Shown here in pieces: positions 43,676 through 55,396 of a stretch of DNA of 64,000 nt. This DNA is from Blasia pusilla (Eukaryota > Marchantiophyta > Marchantiopsida > Blasiales): positions 992,001 to 1,056,000 of the forward strand of contig CM114273.1 in NCBI GenBank assembly GCA_050084515.1, read 5' to 3'. Both the position numbers and the translations under genes were made by a program. Position 1 is the stretch's first letter. Each line of letters starts with the position of its first letter. The notes under the pieces were generated by a model. The model ran no database searches and was not told the origin of the DNA. It was given only the letters and a program-made list of their open reading frames with translations.

Positions 43676-45451
43676 ATAAGGTCCTGTAACTGTTGTCAGA
43701 TCTGTCGCGCGGTCATCAAACTCTCTGCGAGACAGCAAACAGGAGAATTCTAGAGGAAGGTGCAGTTCACAATCTGTGCGTGATAGGATCGCGGAAAGTC
43801 TACTGAGATTTGCCTTCGCGATCACAACAATGCCGTGCTCTCTCCAAACCATGGAAACTCTAAGGTACACTCCGTGAACAGTCCATTCGCAAATTCAAGC
43901 ATGTCTGGAAAGGATAAATCTCACTAGAAAATGGTGAAAAGACCAAAACGCTACTTGTATTCCGCGAAATCTTTTATGAAAATATTGAGAATCCATGAAC
44001 TTTCCGACCTGATTATTAATCAGATCCATGTTGACCAGTTGGCCTCTCGGTGCCGTGACCAGGTCAGATACACAAAGGAGCGCGGACCAGGCTTGTAGGG
44101 GGACAATAGCTCTGGGTGTGCAGGCCAGGTCACAGATTCTTCGGTCGGGGAAACGCTTTCCGGAACGCACGCATCACTTCTCAATGTAGACATTCAGCGG
44201 ACAATCAGTTCAAAAGCTCAAGATTCGGAAATTGAAAATTCAAATATATCTTCTTCGGGATTGACCAATTCTTGGCCTGTTCATGGGGTCCAGCATCTCC
44301 CCTCTACTATCATGCGGCGAAAATCAGGTACCTTCACCAAAATACACTCAACAATGAACCCTGAATCGGACTGTCTTGCGGAAGATACTTGAAACGAGGG
44401 TGGTTGTGGTTTGAGAGTTCAAAGGCTCTTTTATTCCCTTTTCATCATTCCAGTCTCTATCTGTCCTCTTAGTTACACCTCGCAAAACCTGTTGGTACGT
44501 GATCTGCGAGCTGCTACCTTCCTTTGGTAATGTTTCGCTCTCGGGGAGTTTCGTACTTTCCCATGTCGATCGATACAAAAGGAATTGGCTCATCAGGAAT
44601 GAAGATAAGTGCGTACCGTAAACCTAGGCTCCCGTGGTGATCGGCTCTTCTCCTCATGACGCTGGTGCGTCGAATCGATGCGGTTACTCCAGATAGAGCC
44701 CTGCAATCACTCTCGATTCCCTCCCGCATAGGTGCAGTTCCGATCCCCGTTATGAATGAATCAATCATGTCCAAAGATAATTTCATCTTGACTCTATTAA
44801 GCATATATGGATGAACTACTTTCAAAATTTAGTAGCGAAGATCCGTGCAGAAATTATGAAGACGATTTTGCGAAATAATTTGGCACAAGAAAAATGCAGA
44901 TGCAACGGATCTACCTTCACATGCTTGTTTGCTTGCAATTTAAATTTCCACTCAATTTCCATTCATATGAAAGTGAGAGGGGCCAGAACTATGAACAAAG
45001 AAGAAAACGCATGCCAAGAAGCCAAATGAGAATTTGAAAATAAAAATAAGAACGAGCTTGATCATATCATGTGGATGGGCCACACCGTAATACCATTACT
45101 TGCATTCAATAGTGATCGAAGATGAATGGTGAACATTTCTTTGGATGAAAGTATAAAAGGCATAGGTGAAGTGTTCATTTTCTTAACTTAATTCGTTTTG
45201 ATTTTTGCTGTTTTTGACTTTTCTTTGTGGTTCCACATATATAACGTACAGGATTTGACGTCAACGTCTCTATCGCCATGTCTACTATGTGCGTCAAAGT
45301 CGATAACCCTGCGAAAAAGAATCCACTTGTTAAGTCCTTTTTTCCACCGTGTGTATTCGAGAAGGGGAAATCCAAGAAGATCATTGGTACGTTGAATCGT
45401 GAATCAAGAATATTTCCTCGCGAATTTTTCCTTACAAATCTATAGCCACAT
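43676..45451. other. Spacer up to the MULE
   Basis: Short frames on the - strand (43436-43870, 43895-44170) show no recognised domain. No gene is supported. Confidence 0.45.
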
Positions 45452-45461
45452 GTGCTACAAG
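45452..45461. other. Target-site duplication, left of the MULE
   Basis: GTGCTACAAG, identical to 57605-57614. MULEs usually make 9-bp duplications (range 8-11), so the outermost base may be chance. Confidence 0.9.
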
Positions 45462-45529
45462 GAGGTATTTGCTTAAGTGGCCCCCTGCCCTACTTATGTT
45501 GCTTAAGTGGCCCCCCTACGAAATCTCTT
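45462..45529 (+). repeat. Left terminal inverted repeat of the MULE
   Basis: GAGGTATTTGCTTAAGTGG... to ...GAAATCTCTT. It contains GCTTAAGTGGCCCCC twice, 30 bases apart, a likely transposase-binding repeat by analogy with other MULE ends. Confidence 0.93.
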
Positions 45530-45639
45530 ACTTGAGTGGGGCTCTTACCTACAACACCATGTTCACGGGAGATGAGCTACCGGGAAGTCCGGTAATTGTT
45601 CTAGCACCATTTCCATAGTAGTAGACCTTTGCACTTAAC

Positions 45640-46690
45640 CGCAGAAGTTCTGAAATTTCAGCCAACAAGGAGAGGAGGGACCATTTTAGCCGCAGGTTTA
45701 GGGTAGAAGTCCTGGGTTTAGGGTGGAAGTTTGGAGTTAGCCGCAGGTCGAGTGTGTCATGGCATTGCAATGAGCTGATGAAGTTTCAGCCAACGGGGAG
45801 AGGAAGGAGCGTTTTAGCCGCATGTTTTAGGGTTTGGGGTGGAAGTGTACAAATTCCATCGCTTGACATACATTATACAACATGGATGTGATCACCGTTT
45901 CACCATAAAACAAAAAGGAACTTAACAAAGATTTATTACATGCTTGGACCTGTAGAATCCAACCGCTGCAAGTCAACAATAGCCACTAGAGCCCTGGAGA
46001 AACAGGATGCCTCGTCCAAGCCGTCTCATGACACACCTAGCCTACTCAAGAGATCACGAATAAACTTTGAATTCCTTGCTGTCGAATCTTGCAAGGCTGT
46101 CACTCTACCCAAGGCTTCTTCCCACCCATCTTTGTTGTCATAGCCGGTCACTCCTAACTTTGTAATGAGATCTCCTCTGTGAGCGAGAAGAGCTGCATGC
46201 CTTAGCTCCAGAACTTCAACATACTTGTCTACTCTAGTTGTGGTTTGTTCAGTGAGATGAATTTTTTCCTCCCAACACTCCAAATGCACCACATCTTCCA
46301 CGGGAATCCCCAAATGGTTAATCCGTGATTGTATGATTCTCTCATCAATCAGAAATCCTCCTTGTGGCACACCCGGGTCTTCCTCTGGTACTTCTTCCGT
46401 TGGTCCCTACATCCAAAGAAAAACGGAATATGTACATCAAATAACCTACAATAGAAAATAGCAGTCATGTGTGATTAGCCCCACTTTGTGCTTAGCACAA
46501 AGCCTTTAATTGTGATTAGCCGCCAACTATGAATAGGCATTGGGTGTGCATAGCCGCCCACTGTGAATAGGCTCCGGCTATGTTTACCCGCCGGTTGTGA
46601 TCACTAAGGGTGTGTGAATAGATTCCCACAGTGAATAGGCGCCGGCTATGTTTACCCGCCGGTTGTGATCACTAAGGCTGTTTGGATAGG
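45640..46690 (+). repeat. Left subterminal repeats with TAGCCGC
   Basis: Two related copies of about 60 bp (a GCCAAC.GGGAGAGGA segment leading to TTTTAGCCGCA.GTTT) lie near 45661 and 45790. Two copies of about 50 bp (CCGGCTATGTTTACCCGCCG and GTTGTGATCACTAAGG) lie near 46570-46612 and 46640-46680. TAGCCGC occurs at 45688, 45739, 45816, 46518 and 46551 on the + strand (starts within one base). Confidence 0.7.
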
Positions 46691-47723
46691 GTTTAGGGAC
46701 AATCCAACAAGTATAGAGTAAACCTTCACCTATATATTGACTCCTCCACTAAGAAGGCAAAAAATCCATAAGAACTTACTGCAATTTGTGAACAACGATT
46801 GGAGAATAGAGGCCATATTAAGGAAGATGGGCAATTGAAGATTGGTACAATACCCTATGTGATTTGAGCCCATCTTCTTTTCCGTCCAAACCTTCAGGTC
46901 CCACAACATTAGGGAGTACACCATCTTCACTTGATGATTTGAGTTGTGGAGCATCGCGTGTTGGTACCATTGCTAGCGCTTTGGACCGCATGTGATTCAG
47001 CCACAATGTGGAATCCTCAATTTGCACATAGTTGTTCACATGGTACACGCTCTCAGTATGGCATAAGCGGTTAACCATATGCACCTCAGGGATACTATCT
47101 GTTTGCAATTATTGATCCACTGTGAACATATGGTCAGTTTGACTCATTCTGTTCACAAGAAACTTGTCCATGGTTTGAGAGCCTCGGGTAATCACCATAG
47201 GCTCCACAAAAAGATGGGCCTTGGTCGTTGTTGTAGGGTGAGCACATGGTGTGCCGCTTGCCATGTTCCCATGAGGGCCCCATGTAGTGTTCTTCATAGG
47301 TGTATCTGCCGTGCCTTTCCTTGTTGTGCCTAGAGACTCCCTAGGGTGTTGTGAAGGCCCGAACTGAGAAACATTGGGAACTTCCCAACCTCCTACCTTC
47401 TGAGTGTTCCATTCAGGAAAGTTCCCAAATTCTTGCCAATCCAAGCCATCGATACCATCCTTTCGTTGCTCATTCCCTTTGCTTTCTCCATTCTTCACTC
47501 CAAGTACAGGTGAAGGTGAATCATGTCTGTTGGTATCAGTGTCATTCGGATTGGACTGAGGGCTAGCCGCATCCTTCTTGTCATGCTCCTTTGCTTCACT
47601 ATCCTCCAAATGTTTGACATGATATTCTGACTCCTCCGTTGCCTTGTCCTCAGATGTATTCAATTCCTCTGTGATGCCTTTGATCACCTCATCTATCACC
47701 TTCTGAGTATCAATGACACCCAC
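46026..47723 (-). pseudogene. MULE accessory frames, hydrophilic, family unknown
   Basis: Three open stretches lie on the - strand: 47723-47109, then in the same frame after a TAA 47108-46818, and 46370-46026. The first is very polar (many D, E, K, S, N, T) and looks disordered. The last is helical (WEEKIHLTEQTTTRVDKYVEVLELRHAALL). None starts with ATG, so they are probably exons of one longer gene on this strand, broken by at least one stop. I recognise no domain. By position in the element they could be the tail of the protein started at 50150. Confidence 0.45.
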
Positions 47724-48514
47724 CTCAGAGACGGGTTCACCTTGCTCCTCCTCGACATGGGGTTCCTTTAGACCTTCACTTTCCCCTCAAGCCGTAGGGA
47801 GGCCTGAAGTATGCTCCTCCACAATGACATTGCTCTCATGTGCAGGCTCTGCTACTGCAATACCCAACCTAGAAATCGCCATTTTTGCACGGCGAGCTCG
47901 ACTAGATGTAGTAGTATTCTGTAGCACCCAAAATTTTTTTATAAGACTACGAACTTCAAAATTGACATCCTTAGAGCAAAAGGAAAGGATAGCAAGTCTT
48001 TATACACCAGCTTTGGAGTCTATGGAAGGAGGAGACCTTATTGGAATCTGCTTTTTGAGAAAACGATTATACATGTCTAGATGAAAGAATGCCAAGCTAT
48101 GATGAAATCTTACTATGCTTACACTTGGATTCGAATTTGTAGCAATCGGCAGAGTTGCAGAATCATCTTCATGCTTGACTTTTGCTGGAAGTGTAGACGT
48201 CCCCTAGTACACACCAATGAACCCCAAAAGTTATATTTACATATAAACAAAACAAATAAAGTGTAGGCAGCCTTGTGTAAGCTAGTAGCCTTGCCCAAAC
48301 GCTGTGGGTTTTTGGCCGAGACTTCGGATTCTTCATCTTCAATTGTGGAAGCTCCTTCCCGGCTCCATGTGAGGAACTCTTCTTTCTTGGTATCTTCTTT
48401 TGAGCAATGAAATCATCGCTATCATCTGAAGTTGGAACCTTCCATGGTAGTGTCTTTGGTAGGTAGCTTCAGTTTTATGCACAATCGCTCTGATTTGTCT
48501 TTGGGCTCACTCTC

Positions 48515-49332
48515 CTACTTTTTTGCATTTTTCCTCTTCCGAGGATTCTTGGGCTTGGTCGGTGGAGTCCCACTCACCTTTGCCTTCCCTTTCAATTTCG
48601 GATCTGATACTAGGCGGGCCTCTGCTACAGTCACCTCATGTGAGGTTGGATCATCACCATGGTTGAAGAGAATGGCCAAAATAACTCCAACTCCGCTTTC
48701 TCTCACTTTCTCTTTTTTGGCTCTTGGTCGGAGGACTTTCCTGATATCAAGGATGAGTTTCCTGTAGACATAGGTTGCCCAATCCACCGGAATCCCTTCC
48801 CATGCCCGACATGCCATTGATAACATGCTTGCAAGGACACACTCGGGGTTTGCTTTCATATGAAAGCAACGATTCAGTTGTAATAGTAGTGCCCGAAAGT
48901 TCTCTGGCACAACACACCCTAGCTTGTATCCGTGGCTATTCTTCTCCAGCTTGGTGAGGTACTTGGAATAAATTCTTGGCTCCTCTTGATCAGTGTGTCG
49001 GCGCTCCATAGATAAGAATGAGCCAAGGTGCTTGAATTGGAAAGCAATTGCTATGAGTTCTGGAGAGATACATAATGCATACTTTGACATTGTATGCCCG
49101 TAGATTCGTCGAAGCATCCCCTCTGAATTTTCGGAGTTGAACGTGCTCAAAAGTTTTTGACCATATCCTTATCACAGACGGTCCAATCCACCTCCCACAC
49201 TCCAGTGACTCCCATGGTAACAGCCATGTCCTTATCTACATCTTCCTCCAACCTAGCAAAGTCTGTCCGATAAATGACATCTTTTAATGGGAACCCTGCT
49301 TCCATAGTTTGACTTGGATGTTGTTCCTGCAA
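48515..49332 (-). pseudogene. MULE accessory protein segment with basic nuclear-localisation-like tail
   Basis: Two frames join near 49150: 49332-49147 (acidic, ...TDFARLEEDVDKDMAVTMGV) and 49150-48515. The second reads IYGHTMSKYALCIS, a helical region with a Cys/His-containing stretch (LNRCFHMKANPECVLASMLS), AWEGIPVDWATYVYRKLILD, and ends in a Lys/Arg-rich cluster (PKNPRKRKNAKK). The tail suggests a nuclear protein. The fold resembles accessory proteins of plant transposons, but I cannot name a family. The frame change near 49150 could be a lesion or an intron. Confidence 0.45.
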
Positions 49333-49398
49333 GAAATTAATTTGAGTGTTAGTATGGTAAAGGCACCAAACCCAACTAAGAAGTTGTCAGAAAGCACA

Positions 49399-50150
49399 TC
49401 AGTGACAACTCTTGTAGGACTTTCTCTCAATGGGAGGGTATATGCCCGATCGATACGCTGGATGGAGACTCATATGGGCTTGTAAAGAACATGGCTTTCG
49501 TAGGGATTGTGAGTCACAATACTTCAGAAGCACATGTACTTCAAGTTCTAGGAACTGCCGATATTGTGTATCTTCAAGAAGTCTCTCCATCCACCTTGCT
49601 TACTGTCACAAAAGTATTTGTGAAAGGGAAATGTATTGGGAAACTATCATGATTACGGTGTCCCTTTGTCGGACCAAGTTAAATACAAGATGAGTTGGTC
49701 TTTTTAAAGTCATGTGGGTGAAGGACTTGTACTTCGCAGCAAGCTGGACGCAACATATCTCAATTGAGGGTGGGTTGAATGAAATGTACTATCTTTCATC
49801 AATGTAGTGTTATTCATTGATATGACAGCTTGTCTAATATCATTCTGGTCGAGGTAGTCATGGATCTGAAGAAGCAAGAGTTGCATATAAGTAAAGGTGG
49901 TGGCCAACTTTTGAGGCCTCTGTTGATTTCCAAAAACCAATCCTTGATTCTCAACGAAGGGTATATTTCAGAAAATAATGTCTGACTCTCTCCAATGGAA
50001 CGCCTTGCATGGTTGTAGAGCAAGGGTGTAGTAGAGTTCTGGGGCATAGAGGAAGGAGAGAAAGCCATGATTTCCTTTCATGGAGAAGACATTTAGAGGG
50101 CTAGGGAGAGGAGTGCGGGGGCCCCTGTATATACCCATGTAGAGATCCAT
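49399..50150 (-). pseudogene. MULE accessory protein segment, N-terminal side
   Basis: The frame opens at ATG 50150 (MDLYMGIYRGPRTPLP) and, across a TGA at 49968-49970, continues to 49710 (IHDYLDQNDIRQAVISMNN). Another open piece follows at 49590-49399 (ERLLEDTQYRQFLELEVHVLLKYC). The in-frame TGA could come from CGA. No recognised domain. The order on the - strand suggests these are upstream exons of the protein at 48515-49332. Confidence 0.4.
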
Positions 50151-50577
50151 CCATCTCTGATTCTGGGTTTGAGCGCTTCAGTTATTCCCTTCTCGAAGAG
50201 AAACCAGAGCACAAGGAATCTCTTTCAATCTCTTGAGCACTGTAAACAGGCCATTGGCCTATATGTGAGAAACATTGGAAGTTGTGCAGATAACTCAGGG
50301 CACCATCTTTCTACCCACAGGTTGATTTTATTGATTTTTGACCCGTGTCTTCACTATCCAGGGTAGATCTTTAGCTCCCCTGACTGTTCAAGCTATGGTG
50401 GATTATGAACAACCTTTTCTACGCAATTTGCGTAAGCTCTTCAGTTTCTCTGATCCCCTATTGATCTTGGATGCTACTTTGCCATCCGAGTCTATAACCC
50501 TAGCACAGTATGCGGAGAAGGAAATTAGGTAGGCACCCTAAATACACAAGCATGAAGCCGGAGACGTGATAAAACCA

Positions 50578-50705
50578 ACAGTAGAAGAAGACGACGACGA
50601 GGTAGAAATAGAAGAGGAAGCAGAAGAAGCATTGGAAAAAGAAGAAGGAGAAGATGGAGCCGAAACGAAAGAGAGGGAGGAAGGAGCAAGAGAGAAGAAG
50701 CCATG
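50578..50705 (+). other. Acidic low-complexity stretch
   Basis: A GAA/GAG-rich run that would encode an almost purely acidic peptide on the + strand. It has no start codon and a TAA directly upstream. It is more likely simple sequence than a gene. Confidence 0.5.
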
Positions 50706-50944
50706 ACTAACTTGCAAGCCACTCAACACCCACGCAACTGGAGCTTCTTGCAGTAGATGGAAGCACCTCCTTTGACAACGACACACCCGGCTCCAGAGTA
50801 GCCGGTGGTTGATCTGCAAATTAGCCGCCGTCTACGGCCGAAACCTGAAAATATTTATCAGAAAACGTTTGAAAGTACATTACTAATCAGTGGCCGGCTG
50901 CGGACGAGGCCTAGCCTTCATGAATTTACCTTGAGAGCGAATGC

Positions 50945-51790
50945 AAGGGAGTCAAATCCGCACCTTCAAGCACGGTCCGCAACTCGTGATAACAACAAGA
51001 TGCCTAGAAAGTAGCCCCCGGCTGCATTGGAGACCCTAGCATTGCTGCTGACCCTGAATCACAAAAGCAAGAGCTATGGGCCGCGGCTGCAAATTAGTCG
51101 TCGGATGCGGCTGAAAGCTGAAAGAATAAAAAACATGGGGCATCGCAATTAACCGCCAGCTGCATCAATTATCCGCCGGCTGCATCAAAATTGGCCAACT
51201 CCATGAAATTTTCCTAGAAATTCGCCACCAAAGGGAGTCAAATCCGCACCTTCAAGCACGGTCCGCAACTCATGATAACGACAAGATGCCTAGAAAGTAG
51301 CCCCGGATGCATTGGAGACCCTAGCACTGCTGCTGACCCTGAATCACAAAAGCAAGGTCTATGGGCCGCGGCTGCAAATTAGTCGCCGGATGCAGCTGAA
51401 AGCTGAAAGAATCAAAAACATGGGGCATCGCAATTAACCGCCGGCTGCATCAATTATCTGCCGGCTGCATCAAAATTGGCCAACTCCATGAAATTTTCCT
51501 AGAAATTAGCCGCCAAAGGGAGTCAAATCCGCACCTTCAAGCATGGTCCGCAAGTCGTGATAACGACAAGATGCCTAGAAAGTAGCCCCTGGCTACATTG
51601 GAGACCCTAGCGTTGCTGCTGACCCTGAATCAAAAAGCAAGGGCTATGGGCCGCGGCTCCAAATTAGTCGCCGGCTGCGGCTGAAAGCTGAAAGAATAAA
51701 AAAACACGGGGCATCGCAATTAAACGCCGGCTGCATTAAAATTCCCGAACTCCAAGAAATTTTGCTAGAAATTAGCCGCCGGCTACGACA
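50945..51790 (+). repeat. Three tandem units of about 285 bp in the MULE
   Basis: GGGAGTCAAATCCGCACC recurs at about 50949, 51233 and 51518. Each unit includes AGTCG.CGGATGCGGCTGAAA-like segments, ATTAACCGCC.GCTGCATC and GAAATT.GCCGCC. Units are more than 90 percent alike, so the array amplified recently. Confidence 0.85.
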
Positions 51791-51959
51791 TGATCCTACC
51801 ATCTTGAAATTTCACACATGAATCTACCCGCCTACGTCAAAATCCGCAACACCAAGCAAAATGTGCAACAACATATTGCTTCAAATTGACCTAAAATGTG
51901 CCGCCGGCTGCAGTTGAGACCCTACCAATTTTCTATTCCATCGAATCATCCCACATCCA

Positions 51960-52940
51960 TCAAATGAAGAAGAGGGAGGAAAAACTAGGAAGGGGAGGGA
52001 GGAGAAAATTGAGGAAGGAGAGGGAAAAAAATGAAGGAGAGGGAGGAAAAATTAGGCAGGGGAGGGAGGAGAAAATTGAGGAAGGAGAGGAAAAAAAATG
52101 AAGAAGAGGGAGAGGAAAAAAAATGAAGAAGAGGGAGGAAAAACTAGGAAGGGGAGGGACGAGAAAATTGAGGAAGGAGAGGGAAAAAAATGAAGGAGAG
52201 GGAGGAAAAACTAGGAAGAGGAGGGAGGAGAAAATTGAGGAAGGAGAGGAAAAAAAATAAAGAAGAGGGAGGAAAAACTAGGAAGGGGAGGGACGAGAAA
52301 ATTGAGGAAGGAGAGGGAAAAAAATGAAGGAGAGGGACGAAAAACTAGGAAGGGACGGAGGAGAAAGTTGAGGAAGGAGAGGGAGGGAAAAAAATGAGGG
52401 AGGGGGGGAGAAGAAAATGAGGAAGGAGAAGGAAAAATATTAAGGGAGGAGAGGAAAAAGAAAAGGAAGGAGAAGGAGGAAAAAATAATGGAGGGGGTTT
52501 AGATTAGTGAGGGAATGGAGGAAACACGAAGGGAGGAGAGGGAGGGTGTAGAAGAAAATAAAATTGAAGGAGAGGGAGGAAAATATAAGGGAGGGGGAGG
52601 GAAAGAAAAGGGAGGGAATGGAGGAAACATGAAGGGAGGAGAGTGAGGGTGTAGAAGAAAATAAAATGGAAGGAGGGGGAGGAAAATATAAGGGAGGGGG
52701 GGGAAAAAACTAGGGAGGGAATGGAGGAATAAAAAGGAAGTAGAGGGAGTAAAAAATAGTGAGGGGGGGGGGGGGGGGTTTAGATTAGTGAGGGAATGGA
52801 GGAAACATGAAGGGAGGAGGGAGAGGGAAAAAAAAAGGAAGGAGAGGGAGGAAAGAAAAAGGGAGCGTGGGGGGGGGTGATTTTAAAAACAAGTTAGGGA
52901 ATGGAGGAGAAATGAAGGAGAGAACAAAAAGAAGGAGGAA
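51960..52940 (+). repeat. About 1 kb of nearly pure purine tandem repeats
   Basis: Units of about 62-69 bp combine GGAGGAAAAACTAGGAAGG, GGAGAAAATTGAGGAAGGAG and AGGGAAAAAAATGAAG, later grading into longer GGGAGG/AAAA mixtures. Pyrimidines are rare on the + strand. A run of 16 G lies at 52763-52778. Confidence 0.9.
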
Positions 52941-53760
52941 ATTACGAGTTGGGCTACAAAGACTAGCCGCCGTGCCTGTGATTAGCAGCCGTCTAGAGAA
53001 TAGCCGCCGGGCCTGTGATTAGCAGCCGTTCAGAGAATAGCTGCCGGGTCTGAGACTAAAAGCCGTCTAGAGAAGGGAGGAGAGGGAGGAAAAAAATAAC
53101 ATGGGGAAGAGAAGGGAGGTAAAAAAAAAAGGGAATGAGGGGAGAGGGGAGGGAAAAATTAAGGGAGGAGAGGCAGGAAAGGTCGGCGGCAGTTTGGCAG
53201 CCGTGCAGACTTAGCCGTCGGGCCTGTGATTAGCAACCGTCCAGAGAATAGCCGCCGGACCTGAAATTAAAAGCCGCCTAGAGAAGGGAGGAGAGGGAGG
53301 AAAAAAATAACATAGGGAAGGGAAGGGAGGTAAAAAAAGGGAACGAGGGGAGAGCGGAGGGAAAAATTAAGGGAGGAGAGGCAGGAAAGGTCGGCGGCAG
53401 TTTAGCAGCCGTGTAGAGATAGCCGCTGGGCCTGAGATTAGCAACCGTCCAGAGGACAGCCGCCAGCCTGTGATTTGCATCCGTCAGGATAATAGCCGCC
53501 GGCCTGTGACTAGCAGCCGTCTAGAGGATAGCAGCAGGCTTGTGATTAGCAACCGTCCAAATAAATAGCCATCGGCCTGTGATTAGCAGTCGTTCAGAGA
53601 TTAGCCACCGAGCCTGAGATTAGAAGGCGACCGGAGAAGGGAGGAGAGGGAGGGAAGGGAGTTAAAAAAAAGAAGGAAGGAGAAGAGCGAGGAAAGGCGT
53701 TTGGTGATTTAGCTCCCGGCCTGTGATTAGCAGTCATCTAGAATAGGCATCACTCCAAGC
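52941..53760 (+). repeat. Interspersed array of TAGCCGCCGGGCCTGTGATT units and purine blocks
   Basis: Short units (TAGCCGCCGG.CCTGTGATTA and GCAGCCGTC.AGAGAA) alternate with purine-rich blocks like those at 51960-52940. A pair of about 190-bp blocks (about 53075-53260 and 53280-53460) is a direct duplication. Confidence 0.8.
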
Positions 53761-53932
53761 CTGTTTGTCCGTGTACCGCTGCTTTGGTTTGGTCCATTTT
53801 GGTTTGTGAATATTTACGACATTGTGAGATTAATACCTCACTGAGAACATACTTTGCGTTCCAACATGAACAAATATCATAATTTTTCATACCAGGAAAC
53901 AAATGGGCCACAAATGATAATTCCATCTGAGT

Positions 53933-55342
53933 TTATAAATTTCTTTCTGCAATATGACATTCTTTCGCAGCTTCCTCTGCCAAACTAATATAAAATGCTT
54001 CTTCCTCTGGGTTCCACTGGGAATCAGTAGCAAGTTCTACCAAGGATATGCCACTATTTTGTTCCTCAAAGTCATCAGACTCTTCATCAGATTCAGACTT
54101 CCCATAAACAAAAGAAACACTCAGAAATACTAGACTATTTGGTATGCGATTAGAGGCGCTATTACCAAGATCCATGGGAGTGGAAACATTCTCCATGATA
54201 GACTGCACCAAATTTCCCCCTGATACAACACTACCTTGTACATTAAGTTCTTCAGTAGTATCTCTAGTCTCTTGGGAATATAAACTTTCAACTCCTGAGT
54301 AAAGCCTACTCTGATTTCCATACTCTGCTAGAAACCGACTTGCATTGGGACGTCTTCGTGTTCGGACATCAGATATAGATCTCCCTACAAGTTGGTCCGC
54401 TTTCAGCACTTGGCACCTTTTTCGATTATGCTCTTGAAGTGCACAATGGCCACAACGTCTTTCAAAAGTGCGGGCAACCCTTGTCGTTGGTGCCCTACGC
54501 CCGTTACGAATACCTAAAGGAACTCGCGGTGGGATATACCCATGCTGGCCACTCCCAACATCATCTTCATTCACAAAATCTTCATGTACAGGATAAGAAA
54601 TCTCTTCACCACCTCCTTGTCGTCTTCGCATCTCGCCACCTCTTCCACCAGGAATGCGCACATGACGATGTCTACCACGCCGAACTGTAGGAAGGGGAGG
54701 TCAGCAATCCCAAGATGGTATAAGTTCATCACTCTTCACGACCGGTATACTGCTTTTGTAGATCTTCCTTATGAAGTCATTGGTCCAGATAGGATCAACA
54801 AGTTTCTGTGAGTCCATTCCAGCAATGACATCCCAAGCCATTACATGCGTAAATGGCCAACAAGTATCTTGGAACTCTAGGCATGAACAACTACACTCAG
54901 GATGCAAGCGGACATGAAATTGGTGCGCACTAGTTGTAGAAGTGACAAGTGCATTTGTTGCATCTGAGGCTAGTACATCAAAACTTTGACAATTGGCTTC
55001 ATTCTCTTGATAACGAATAAGTGCATAAGTAGTCAGTTTGTTGGAGAACTTCTCTGGGTGACATGCCTCTACTTTTCTTTCTGCGTAAGTTTTCATCATG
55101 TAATTCCACAACTCACGAGCAATGACAAGTGGAGGTCCCTCTCTGATAGGTTTGATGGCAGAAATTATGACCTCTACAAGATTTGAACTCACTTTGCCAT
55201 AGCGTGCCAAGGGGAATGCACACCTCGCAAACTTCTCTGGTCCTATCTCTCGTATGTACGAGGCTGGATCAGCTATTCGTTGAATATGATGCCTTTCCAA
55301 TTTGTTAATCCACATATCATACGTGGAAAACAAGTTCCTCAA
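53933..55342 (-). pseudogene. MULE transposase, C-terminal half (SWIM region and CCHC knuckle)
   Basis: The - strand frame begins after the expected catalytic core with WINKLERHHIQRIADP and FARCAFPLARYGKVSSNLVE, the segment that normally follows the DDE domain of MURA. ARELWNYMMKTYAERK and a SWIM-like finger follow (CSCLEFQDTCWPFTHVMA), in which the third ligand position is Phe. TGA at 54701-54703 interrupts the frame; CGA would give Arg. Beyond it the same frame continues with an Arg-rich stretch and a CCHC knuckle (CGHCALQEHNRKRC), as in MURA proteins, then an acidic tail. The transposase would cut and join the element ends. Confidence 0.85.
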
Positions 55343-55396
55343 TTGTCGTTAGCCGCTGCATAACTGTGAATAGCGCAATCAAAAAATAATCTGTCA

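Noticed and set aside
43436-43870. Organelle-type ribosomal protein fragment
   Set aside because: The glycine-rich end FGPFGGGRKEF was suggestive, but no second motif supports it and no ATG starts the frame.
50525-50819. Leucine-rich or serine-rich proteins on the - strand
   Set aside because: Complement of a GAA/GAG-rich simple sequence.
51898-53022. Lys/Glu/Gly-rich proteins in the purine tract
   Set aside because: Frames are by-products of low-complexity purine repeats.
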